From UBA3537 sp038138145 (GTDB lineage Bacteria > Bacteroidota > Bacteroidia > Flavobacteriales > Flavobacteriaceae), in the NCBI GenBank assembly GCA_038138145.1, contig JAYQDD010000001.1, forward strand, positions 62,001 through 126,000: DNA of 64,000 nt. Reading direction: 5' to 3'. This document shows, piece by piece, positions 34,879-41,917 of this stretch; the stretch's first letter is position 1; each line of letters opens with the position of its first letter. The translations under genes were made by a program, and so were the position numbers. The notes below the pieces were generated by a model. The model worked only from the letters and a program-made list of their open reading frames with translations, was not told where the DNA came from and did not search any database.

Positions 34879-34991
34879 AAGCGTTGGCAAAAAACAGCTC
34901 TTTTGGTTTTTTCAGCTTTGGCTTTCGTGTCGGCAAAAACAAAATGTGCAGTTTGTGCGGCTGGCTTTTCCTTAATGAAGCACAACATCTG
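34879..34991 (-). repeat. Cassette-boundary-like spacer upstream of the helicase operon
   Basis: The roughly 300-base spacer between the helicase gene and ssrA contains no convincing gene. Its operon-proximal part, read on the minus strand, holds GTTGTGCTTCATTAAGG, AAGCCAGCCGCACA, GCACATTTTG, a CGACACGAAAGCC stretch and ends TTGCCAACGCTTG. Two near-copies of GGCAAAAACA are present on the plus strand at 34886 and 34931. GC is higher than in the surrounding AT-rich DNA. Parts recur at 31085-31130. The remaining 34992-35150 is very AT-rich and I see nothing definite in it. Confidence 0.3.
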
Positions 34992-35153
34992 TATATTACG
35001 AAAATAAATAAAAAGTATTAATTTAATATATTTTATGTGTTATTATACACTATTTTAAAATATTTATTATAACCAATAATTTTATAGTTATTCAGAACCT
35101 TTAAAAAATTGAGCTAACTATTTTAGATCTGATTTAGCTGTTTTTAGAAAAAA

Positions 35154-35189
35154 TTATTCCCAAGTATAAAAAATTATTCTTGGGAATAA
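35154..35189 (-). terminator. ssrA intrinsic terminator
   Basis: A perfect 11-base stem (TTATTCCCAAG with CTTGGGAATAA) has a 14-base loop and, on the minus strand, a TTTTTT run after it. It starts 5 bases past the tmRNA end. Confidence 0.85.
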
Positions 35190-35193
35190 AAAG

Positions 35194-35584
35194 TGGAGTC
35201 GCCGAGAATCGAACTCGGGTCCAAACAAGCTACAAAAGAGCTTTCTACACGTTTAGTTTTTATTTAGTTTTCGAAGACAAGCTGACCAAAAACAATCCAC
35301 TTATCCCTTAGCTTCACAAATTTCGAAACCCTACCGAAGCCTTAAGATTTCTAGATCCACTTTTACGATGCCTCAAAATTGAACGCCATGAATCAAGGCT
35401 TTCAGGAGACATAAAGCTTGCACACCTTGTGTGCCGAGGCCAATCCTACTATAATTCAGATTAAGCAGCTAAAGCGTAGTTATTCTCGCCGTTTAAGTGT
35501 TGATATGGCCTTTTACGTGTATCAATATCATCACACGACGTGCTTACAATTCTATAGATCCTGCTGTCAATACCAGTCGACCCC
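35194..35584 (-). ncRNA. ssrA: Transfer-messenger RNA (tmRNA)
   Basis: This RNA rescues stalled ribosomes and tags the incomplete protein for proteolysis. The 5' end GGGGTCG at 35584 pairs with CGACTCC near 35195-35201 to form the acceptor stem, followed by discriminator A; the CCA is not encoded. GAGTTCGATTCTC forms the T arm. The tag frame runs from 35490 to 35461 on the minus strand and reads GENNYALAA then TAA, the tag known from Bacteroidetes. The length of about 391 bases is normal. Its 3' end directly borders the accessory region at 26.5-35.2 kb, and RNA genes of this kind are classical integration sites. Confidence 0.96.
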
Positions 35585-35612
35585 TTTATTGTAGTTCCTC
35601 CGAAAAGGAAGG

Positions 35613-35646
35613 CAAAGTTACAAAAAAACTTGTGTACGCTCTCAAA
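35613..35646 (-). promoter_or_regulatory. Promoter of ssrA
   Basis: On the minus strand TTTG (35646-35643), a 22-base spacer and TAACTTTG (35620-35613) match the Bacteroidetes -33/-7 pattern, with the spacer one base longer than usual. It lies about 29 bases before the mature tmRNA 5' end, which leaves a short leader for RNase P removal. Confidence 0.65.
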
Positions 35647-35683
35647 TCCTATTACATTCGTACAAATACATATAATTTTGCCT

Positions 35684-36889
35684 ATGAAATTTGCCGTCAT
35701 CAAAGAACAAAAATCACCTCCAGACAGACGTGTAGTTCTTACCCCAAAGTCGTGCAAAAACCTTCTTAAAAATCACCCTCAAGCACAGCTTGTTGTTGAA
35801 TCCTCAGAAATTAGAGCATTTTTGGATGATGAATATTCAGAAGTAGGTATAAAAGTCACCAATGATATTTCTGATGCCGATGTGATGATTGGCGTCAAAG
35901 AAGTTCCCATAGAAGCGCTTATCCCCAACAAAAGCTATTTTTTCTTTAGTCATACCATCAAAAAGCAACCCTACAACCGAAAACTTTTACAAGCCGTTTT
36001 GGAAAAAAACATAACCCTTTACGATCATGAAACTTTAGTCGACAAAAACCACAATCGACTAATCGGTTTTGGGTATTATGCTGGTGTGGTAGGAGCATAC
36101 AATGGCATCAGAACCATAGGAAAAAAATGGGGTATTTTTGAACTTCCAAAAGCCGCCGAATTAAAAGGGCGAGCGGAATTAAATACAGCATTAAAATCCA
36201 TAACACTACCACATCTAAAAATTGTACTTACAGGAACAGGTCGTGTAGGGCAGGGCGCCAAAGAAGTGTTGGATTTTATGAAGATTAGGCAGGTTAGTGT
36301 AGATGAATTTTTAACTCAATCGTTCAAAGAAGCTGTTTATGTTCAATTGGATGTTTTAGATTATGTGGCTCGAAAAGATGGAGAAAAAGCTGCAAAATCT
36401 GATTTTTTCGCAAATCCAACAGCGTATTCATCTACATTTTCAAGATACACAAATGTTGCTGATGTTTTTGTTGCTGGACATTTTTATGGAAAAGGATCAC
36501 CCTATTTTTTCACTAGAGAAGAAGCAAAAGCAGAAGATTTCAATCTTAAAGTTGTAGCTGATATTAGTTGTGATATTGATGGTCCTGTGGCGTGTACCAT
36601 TCGCCCTTCAACAATAGAAAACCCCATTTATGGCTACGATCCGCATTCAGAATCTGAAGTGGATTTCAAAAATCCAGATGCCATTGCTGTAATGGCTGTA
36701 GACAATTTACCCTGTGAATTGCCTAGAGATGCGAGTGAAGGTTTTGGGAAAACCTTCATAGATAAAATTATTCCAGCATTTTTTAATGGTGATAAAGATG
36801 GAATTTTGGCACGTTCCAAAATGACCGAATATGGACAACTTACCCCTGCTTTTTCCTACCTTCAAGATTATGTAGACGGGTTAGAATAG
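35684..36889 (+). CDS. Saccharopine dehydrogenase-like / alanine dehydrogenase-PNT family oxidoreductase
   Basis: This is an NAD(P)-dependent enzyme of the AlaDH/PNT superfamily, closest in appearance to lysine-forming saccharopine dehydrogenase. The N-terminal domain starts MKFAVIKEQKSPPDRRVVLTP, with the Arg and Lys residues typical of the substrate site. SHTIKKQPYNRKLLQ and YYAGVVGAYNGIRTIG follow, then the Rossmann motif LTGTGRVGQGAKEVL. The C-terminal half contains ADISCDIDGPVACTIRPSTI and VDNLPCELPRDAS, seen in saccharopine-type enzymes. I take ATG 35684; the frame is open upstream to 35630 but that stretch lies within the ssrA promoter region. A role in lysine metabolism is plausible but not proven by context. 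Confidence 0.8.
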   Translation: MKFAVIKEQKSPPDRRVVLTPKSCKNLLKNHPQAQLVVESSEIRAFLDDEYSEVGIKVTNDISDADVMIGVKEVPIEALIPNKSYFFFSHTIKKQPYNRKLLQAVLEKNITLYDHETLVDKNHNRLIGFGYYAGVVGAYNGIRTIGKKWGIFELPKAAELKGRAELNTALKSITLPHLKIVLTGTGRVGQGAKEVLDFMKIRQVSVDEFLTQSFKEAVYVQLDVLDYVARKDGEKAAKSDFFANPTAYSSTFSRYTNVADVFVAGHFYGKGSPYFFTREEAKAEDFNLKVVADISCDIDGPVACTIRPSTIENPIYGYDPHSESEVDFKNPDAIAVMAVDNLPCELPRDASEGFGKTFIDKIIPAFFNGDKDGILARSKMTEYGQLTPAFSYLQDYVDGLE

Positions 36890-36898
36890 CTCATAAAA

Positions 36899-36924
36899 AA
36901 AACCTTTCCAAATGGAAAGGTTTT
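36899..36924. terminator. Bidirectional intrinsic terminator
   Basis: An 11-base stem (AAAACCTTTCC with GGAAAGGTTTT) and AAAT loop lie between two converging genes. The minus strand has the longer T run, so it serves the cold-shock gene best and the dehydrogenase gene on the plus strand as well. Confidence 0.85.
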
Positions 36925-36950
36925 GTAAAAAAATAATGTTTTTTTAAACA

Positions 36951-37142
36951 TTAGATGACTCTAACATTTACTGCATTCATACCTTTTCTACCTTCTTTTA
37001 ATTCAAACTCTACGTTGTCACCTTCATTAATCTCATCGATTAATCCTGTAACGTGAACGAAATGTTCTGTGTCTGAACCTTCTTCTGTAATAAATCCAAA
37101 TCCTTTGGATACATTGAAGAATTTTACTGTGCCGTTTTTCAC
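36951..37142 (-). CDS. Cold-shock protein, CspA family
   Basis: This is a single cold-shock domain of 63 residues that binds RNA or single-stranded DNA and melts structure. RNP1 KGFGFI and RNP2-like HFVHVTG are present, followed by EGDNVEFELKEGRKGMNAVNVRVI, the Bacteroidetes form. I choose the GTG at 37142, which gives the canonical KNGTVKFFN start and 63 residues. The frame extends to a TTG at 37169, but that codon sits inside a perfect TAnnTTTG promoter box, so it cannot be the start of a message from that promoter. Confidence 0.92.
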   Translation of the reverse strand: MKNGTVKFFNVSKGFGFITEEGSDTEHFVHVTGLIDEINEGDNVEFELKEGRKGMNAVNVRVI

Positions 37143-37166
37143 TTTTTTAGTTTTAATTTTAAAAAG

Positions 37167-37174
37167 CAAAGGTA
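37167..37174 (-). promoter_or_regulatory. -7 box (TACCTTTG) of the cold-shock gene
   Basis: This is an exact TAnnTTTG match on the minus strand, 24 bases before the GTG start. No clear TTG lies at the -33 position. Confidence 0.45.
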
Positions 37175-37229
37175 GGGCTATATAAATGATTCTATCTATA
37201 TATTATGTTAATATTCTAAAAATAAAATT

Positions 37230-38435
37230 TTACAATGTGATTTCTATCTGATTTGTGAGTAAATCTTCCAACGTTTCGCGTCTACGAATCAAATGTGCCT
37301 CTCCATTATACCACAAAACTTCTGCTGGTCTGTAGCGCGAGTTGTAGTTGCTCGACATCATAAAACAATAAGCTCCTGCATTGTGAAAGGCCAAAATATC
37401 GCCTTCTGAAATTTCATTAATTCGGCGGTTGTTGGCAAAGGTGTCCGTCTCGCAAATGTACCCTACAACAGAGTAATAGCGCTCTTTACCCTTAGGATTA
37501 GAAATGTTTTCTATGTGATGTTGTGCGCCATAAAGCATCGGACGGATAAGGTGATTAAATCCTGAATCTACCTGTGCAAAAACTGTTGAGGTGGTTTGTT
37601 TGATGGCATTAACTTTAGTCAAAAAATAACCTGATTGACTCACAATAAATTTCCCGGGCTCAAAAGCCAAAGTCAATTCTCGGCCATAATTGGCGCAAAA
37701 CGTCTTAAAACGTTCGGTTAGCTTTTCGCCTAATTCTTCGATATTGGTTTCAACATCATTGGGTTTGTAAGGCACTTTAAATCCAGATCCAAAATCGATA
37801 AACGTCAAATCTTTGAATTTTTTTGCGGTTTCAAATAAAATCTCACTCGCATACAAAAAGACATCAATATCCAAAATATCACTACCCGTATGCATATGAA
37901 TTCCGTTGATGTTCATGCCTGTATTCTCCACAATCCGCAACAACAAGGGGATTTGATGAATGGAAATACCAAACTTGGAATCGATATGTCCCACAGAAAT
38001 ATTTGTATTACCGCCTGCCATCACGTGGGGATTGATGCGGATACAGACTGGCGTGTTGGGGTGTTTACTACCAAATTGTTCCAACAAATCCAAGCTGTCT
38101 ATATTGATCTGCACGCCCAATTCTGCTACAGTTTCCAATTCTTTTAAAGAAACACCATTTGGGGTATAGATGATATTTTCAGGAGCAAACCCTGCTTTTA
38201 GTCCCAACTGAACTTCTTGAATCGATACGGTATCAAGAGCAGCACCGAGATTTGATACAAATTTCAGTACCGAAATGTTGGTCAGAGCCTTTGCCGCATA
38301 ATGCACTTTGAGGTTTTGAACACCACTAAAGGCATTTGTTAAGCGTTTATATTGTGCTTCAATTTTATGTGCATCATACACATAAATTGGACTTCCAAAT
38401 TCTTCTGTAATCTGTAAAAGTGTGCTTTGTTCCAT
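37230..38435 (-). CDS. lysA: Diaminopimelate decarboxylase
   Basis: This PLP enzyme makes L-lysine from meso-diaminopimelate, the last step of the pathway. It is a fold type III decarboxylase. Lys49 in VHYAAKALTN binds PLP. HIDSKFGI, GIHMHTGSDI, FIDFGSGFKVPY, FEPGKFIV, GYICETDTFANNR and NAGAYCFMMSSNYNSR are the expected motifs in order, including the Cys and Tyr of the active site. The length of 401 residues is typical for Bacteroidetes. Another gene of the same pathway, dapD, is at the far end of the window but not in the same operon. A TATGTTTG box lies 23 bases upstream. Confidence 0.97.
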   Translation of the reverse strand: MEQSTLLQITEEFGSPIYVYDAHKIEAQYKRLTNAFSGVQNLKVHYAAKALTNISVLKFVSNLGAALDTVSIQEVQLGLKAGFAPENIIYTPNGVSLKELETVAELGVQINIDSLDLLEQFGSKHPNTPVCIRINPHVMAGGNTNISVGHIDSKFGISIHQIPLLLRIVENTGMNINGIHMHTGSDILDIDVFLYASEILFETAKKFKDLTFIDFGSGFKVPYKPNDVETNIEELGEKLTERFKTFCANYGRELTLAFEPGKFIVSQSGYFLTKVNAIKQTTSTVFAQVDSGFNHLIRPMLYGAQHHIENISNPKGKERYYSVVGYICETDTFANNRRINEISEGDILAFHNAGAYCFMMSSNYNSRYRPAEVLWYNGEAHLIRRRETLEDLLTNQIEITL

Positions 38436-38457
38436 TGTTTTCTAAAAATTTAAGCGG

Positions 38458-38465
38458 CAAACATA
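38458..38465 (-). promoter_or_regulatory. -7 box (TATGTTTG) of lysA
   Basis: This is an exact TAnnTTTG match on the minus strand, 22 bases before the lysA ATG. No TTG is found at the -33 position, so confidence is limited. Confidence 0.35.
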
Positions 38466-38542
38466 ATATTTTTAAATGCGCTCTACACTAAAAATAAAAA
38501 TATTATTACTAATTTTACACAAATTGTTAATTAATAAACAAA

Positions 38543-39199
38543 TTGAAAACTATTACTGCTTGCGTAGAGGAATTGTTAGTCGCTCGACCTTTTTTGGAGG
38601 AAGCACTTTCGCGCGATATCATTAATTTTTCAGCTTTAGCGAAGGATTTAAATGCCCCCATTTCTGAAATGCTTCGCAAACCTGTAAAAGACGGTGCGAT
38701 TATGATGGCGTTAAGACGTTATAATCCACCCACCACAAGGAAAAATGCAGTGAAATTAAACCAAATTTTTAAAAATTTAGGCGATATTACTGTACGTTCC
38801 AACCTTACGGATTTTACGTTTCACAATTCCAAAACACTGATCCATAACCATTCCAAAGTATTGGCAGAAATCGATACAGACCGTCAAGTATTTTATGCTT
38901 TTACACGTGGTATCCACGAGAGTAACATCATTATTTCGAGTACAAAAAAGGAGACTATTGAAGCGATTTTTAAGAACGAATCACAAATAGCAAATCAAGA
39001 TAACTTATCGGCTATCAGTATCAATTTGCCCAAAGGAAATTCCAAAATTGCGGGTTTGTACTACCAAATATTTAAGCGTTTGGCTTGGGAAAACGTCCCT
39101 TTGTACGAAGTTGTTTCCACCACGAACGAGTTTACCATACTTGTTGAAGACCACTTAGTCGATAAGGCATTTTCTGTTGTTAAGGGGTTAAAATCTTGA
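38543..39199 (+). CDS. ACT-domain-like hypothetical protein
   Basis: This is a cytoplasmic protein of 218 residues, divergent from lysA. The N-terminal third is helical (CVEELLVARPFLEEALSRD and INFSALAKDLNAPISEML), resembling a small winged-helix or regulatory module. The C-terminal part contains two strand-helix-strand segments, ending EFTILVEDHLVDKAFSVVKGL, which look like ACT ligand-binding folds. A role in sensing an amino acid, perhaps lysine given the neighbour, is possible but unproven. The start is TTG with no ATG nearby in frame. It is conserved in appearance and not a recognised enzyme. Confidence 0.7.
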   Translation: MKTITACVEELLVARPFLEEALSRDIINFSALAKDLNAPISEMLRKPVKDGAIMMALRRYNPPTTRKNAVKLNQIFKNLGDITVRSNLTDFTFHNSKTLIHNHSKVLAEIDTDRQVFYAFTRGIHESNIIISSTKKETIEAIFKNESQIANQDNLSAISINLPKGNSKIAGLYYQIFKRLAWENVPLYEVVSTTNEFTILVEDHLVDKAFSVVKGLKS

Positions 39200-39244
39200 T
39201 GTTTATAACAAATTATAACTGTTAAAAATCAGCACCAAAAAATA

Positions 39245-39275
39245 TTGGTAAAACGCATGAGGTTATTTACTTTTG
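39245..39275 (+). promoter_or_regulatory. Promoter of sucC
   Basis: TTG at 39245-39247, a spacer of exactly 20 bases and TACTTTTG at 39268-39275 match the Bacteroidetes sigma-ABfr consensus. The message would start near 39280, leaving about 55 bases of leader before the sucC ATG. Confidence 0.7.
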
Positions 39276-39334
39276 TGGCTTAATTTTAGTGGATTTCACT
39301 GCGCGTGAACCAAATAAATAAACTGATATAAAAG

Positions 39335-40528
39335 ATGAATCTACACGAATATCAAGGTAAAAATATTCTCAACGCTTTTGGCGTAAAAATCCAACGTGGA
39401 CTAGTGGCCACAACTCCAGAAGAAGCAGTTGCCGCAGCCAAACAATTAACCGAAGAAACTGGTACGGGTTGGCACGTCATTAAAGCCCAAGTTCATGCCG
39501 GTGGACGAGGAAAAGGTGGTGGCGTAAAACTCGCTAAAAATTTGGATGAAGTACAGTCCATTGCCGATCAGATTTTGGGGATGCAACTGGTGACGCCACA
39601 AACGTCTGCAGAAGGAAAAACTGTATATCAAGTGCTTGTTGCTGAGGATGTATACTATCCTGGACCTTCAGAAACCGATGAGTTTTATATGTCCGTTTTG
39701 CTCAACAGAGCCACGGGCCGCAACATGATTATGTATTCCACAGAAGGAGGGATGGACATCGAAACGGTAGCCGAAGAAACCCCACATTTAATTTTTACTG
39801 AAGAAGTAGATCCAGCTACTGGACTTTTACCATTTCAAGCCCGCCGAGTGGCCTTTAATTTAGGACTTTCCGGTGCGGCCTTTAAAGATATGACCAAATT
39901 TGTTTCTGCGCTCTATACCGCTTACATCAAATCGGATGCGTCTTTGTTTGAAATTAATCCGGTGTTAAAAACTTCTGATGATAAGATCATGGCGGTTGAT
40001 GCCAAAGTCACCATCGACGATAACGCTTTATTTAGACATAAAGATTATCTGGAATTACGTGATACACGTGAAGAAAACCCTATTGAAGTTGAAGCGGGTG
40101 CACTGGGGCTCAACTATGTGGATTTGGACGGAAATGTGGGCTGTATGGTCAACGGTGCTGGACTGGCCATGGCAACTATGGATTTGATTAAACAAGCTGG
40201 TGGCGACCCGGCCAACTTTTTGGATGTAGGGGGAACTGCAGATGCTGCACGCGTAGAAGCCGCATTTAGAATTATTCTTAAAGATCCAAGCGTTAAAGCC
40301 ATTTTGATTAATATTTTTGGTGGAATTGTCCGTTGCGATAGAGTAGCACAGGGTGTTGTAGATGCCTATAAAAACATGGGCGATGCCATTAATGTTCCAA
40401 TTATTGTACGTTTACAAGGCACCAATGCCGATATTGCTAAAACATTGATTGACAACTCTGGTTTAGATGTCCAAAGTGCGGTAGAATTCCAAGAAGCTGC
40501 CGACAAAGTACAAGAAGTATTGGCCTAA
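39335..40528 (+). CDS. sucC: Succinyl-CoA ligase (ADP-forming) beta subunit
   Basis: This is the beta subunit of the TCA-cycle enzyme that converts succinyl-CoA to succinate with ATP formation. The ATP-grasp N-terminus MNLHEYQGKNILNAFGV and VKAQVHAGGRGKGGGVK-like sequence (here IKAQVHAGGRGKGGGVK) are diagnostic. LFEINPVL, GNVGCMVNGAGLAMATMD, GGDPANFLDVGGTAD and FGGIVRCDRVAQGVV follow. The length of 397 residues is normal. The alpha subunit sucD is not next to it, as is common in Flavobacteria, so the gene is monocistronic with its own promoter and terminator. Confidence 0.97.
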   Translation: MNLHEYQGKNILNAFGVKIQRGLVATTPEEAVAAAKQLTEETGTGWHVIKAQVHAGGRGKGGGVKLAKNLDEVQSIADQILGMQLVTPQTSAEGKTVYQVLVAEDVYYPGPSETDEFYMSVLLNRATGRNMIMYSTEGGMDIETVAEETPHLIFTEEVDPATGLLPFQARRVAFNLGLSGAAFKDMTKFVSALYTAYIKSDASLFEINPVLKTSDDKIMAVDAKVTIDDNALFRHKDYLELRDTREENPIEVEAGALGLNYVDLDGNVGCMVNGAGLAMATMDLIKQAGGDPANFLDVGGTADAARVEAAFRIILKDPSVKAILINIFGGIVRCDRVAQGVVDAYKNMGDAINVPIIVRLQGTNADIAKTLIDNSGLDVQSAVEFQEAADKVQEVLA

Positions 40529-40551
40529 CCTCCAACAACTTACAACGATAT

Positions 40552-40581
40552 AAATCCAGTACAGAAGTGCTGGATTTTTTT
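40552..40581 (+). terminator. Intrinsic terminator of sucC
   Basis: The stem AAATCCAGTAC with GTGCTGGATTT (one G-T pair) has an AGAA loop and is followed by a run of T residues. It lies 23 bases after the sucC stop. Confidence 0.85.
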
Positions 40582-40595
40582 ACACTCCATTTTCC

Positions 40596-40655
40596 CACTT
40601 ATTACGTCAAATAGCCGTTTATTACGTCAAATGGCCACTTATTACATGACGCTTG
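40596..40655. repeat. Three imperfect 20-base tandem repeats
   Basis: The unit is CACTTATTACGTCAAATAGC at 40596. The second copy (40616) differs at four positions and the third (40636) keeps CACTTATTAC and then diverges. The repeats sit in the 191-base spacer between sucC and the broken lipoprotein gene, past the sucC terminator. The 20-base spacing (about two helical turns) would suit cooperative protein binding. Confidence 0.6.
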
Positions 40656-40719
40656 ACATGAAGTTTAGTTTTCGGTAAATTGTAGGCAAATTTTTAAAAA
40701 ACGCCTAAAATCTACTGCC

Positions 40720-41481
40720 ATGAAAGTACACCCATACCGCTTTTTAAAGTATTGTACCTCACTTTTGGTGCTTTTGCTTTTGGTGACGAATTGTGAACAA
40801 GAGCATGAAGTTGAAACATTAGCACAAAATAATAACGATTTTGAGATCAGAAAAATTGATAATAATGAGATTTTAAAAATCGAAAACTTAAAAGAACCTT
40901 TTGAAAAAATTAAAGGATCCCTTGTTATAGAAAAAGACATTTTTAATTGAACTTATTATCAAGAAAATGATTCTGATAAAATTCAAATCGCAATTGATAA
41001 AGCTATTGAAATAAAAAAAGATGGTTATGAATCCTATTCTTTCAAAGTAATAAATCCTAATTTAGAAAAATCTTCCTTTGAAAATCTAATTATAGAACGT
41101 TATGATGATTCAGATTTCAAATACTTTATATATACTTATGATACAGAAGATAATGGAGGAAATTCAAGAGAAATAGTTGATGTTAAACGCAAAGAGGTAA
41201 CTGCTGACCAAATAAACTTTTCATCTCTTTTATCTGGGAAAGCAGAACATATTTTAGGAAGTTTCACTATCTCAAATACTAATTATAATATTACAATTCA
41301 AGGCAAAACTGTAACAATAGGAGACCACAAAGATAAACTCGGCAATGTTGTCATTAATAATCAGAAAAATGGCGGTAAAAGTATAGTCTATCGATATTGT
41401 GATGGGTGTAATAATTTTATTTCGATTTATCTTGATGCAGACAATATCATCACAAAAATTATATACATCGAGCAAACATGA
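40720..41481 (+). pseudogene. Hypothetical lipoprotein gene interrupted by an in-frame TGA
   Basis: The start MKVHPYRFLKYCTS is followed by a hydrophobic stretch and lipobox-like TNC, so the product was a lipoprotein. TGA at 40948-40950 cuts it after 76 residues (LVIEKDIFN). The same frame then continues for 176 codons (TYYQENDSDKIQIAIDKAI onward) to TGA at 41479-41481, which overlaps the next ATG by four bases. Trp for the TGA would restore one protein of about 253 residues. The downstream part has four-strand beta character and a Cys pair (YRYCDGCNNF). No family is recognised. Recent decay or a base error would both explain the pattern. Confidence 0.75.
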
Positions 41482-41843
41482 AAACACAAATTCTACTTCT
41501 AACGCTTTTAATGGCCATACCAGGAGTACAAGCGCAAGATTTTTTTAAAAAGCAAAATGAAGGCAAAAAAATAGTGATTTGCTATATAAGTTCTGTAGAC
41601 GAACATGGTGTAGAACAAGGTATTTGGGCAGAACAAAAAACAGCTGAATTTTTTTGTGCCATGGAAAAAGATGAAGTGGTTAATTATCAAAAACTAATGA
41701 AAGAAAAAGGATTTGAAGTGAATACCATTGGGTATATCGACAAAAAAACCATCGAAGCGCATACAAAGTATCAGAAAATTCTAAAAAAAGAAAACCGCAA
41801 AAAACGCCGACAGCAACGTCGAGCCAAACGTAAAGAACGTTAA
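41478..41843 (+). CDS. Small exported protein with highly basic tail
   Basis: The signal peptide is MKTQILLLTLLMAIPGVQAQ. The mature protein of about 100 residues has an uncharacterised core (IVICYISSVDEHGVEQGIW, one free Cys later in FFCAMEKDE) and a C-terminus made almost only of Lys and Arg (KKENRKKRRQQRRAKRKER). The basic tail could bind nucleic acid, anionic glycan or membrane. Its ATG overlaps the stop of the broken lipoprotein gene, so they formed one operon. It ends 75 bases before uvrB, which converges on it. Confidence 0.65.
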   Translation: MKTQILLLTLLMAIPGVQAQDFFKKQNEGKKIVICYISSVDEHGVEQGIWAEQKTAEFFCAMEKDEVVNYQKLMKEKGFEVNTIGYIDKKTIEAHTKYQKILKKENRKKRRQQRRAKRKER

Positions 41844-41917
41844 TCACGTCCACGCTTGTGTCTTACTTAACAGCACGAGCAAAGATGCTTGCGCTATCGA
41901 GGAACAGACTTTAATTT

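Noticed and set aside
35461..35769. Overlapping open frames on both strands between 35.46 and 35.77 kb as genes
   Set aside because: They lie over ssrA and its promoter; the RNA structure and tag explain the sequence.
37143..37169. Longer cold-shock protein starting at the TTG
   Set aside because: The TTG is part of a perfect TAnnTTTG box and the added residues are not in the family; the GTG start gives the standard 63 residues.
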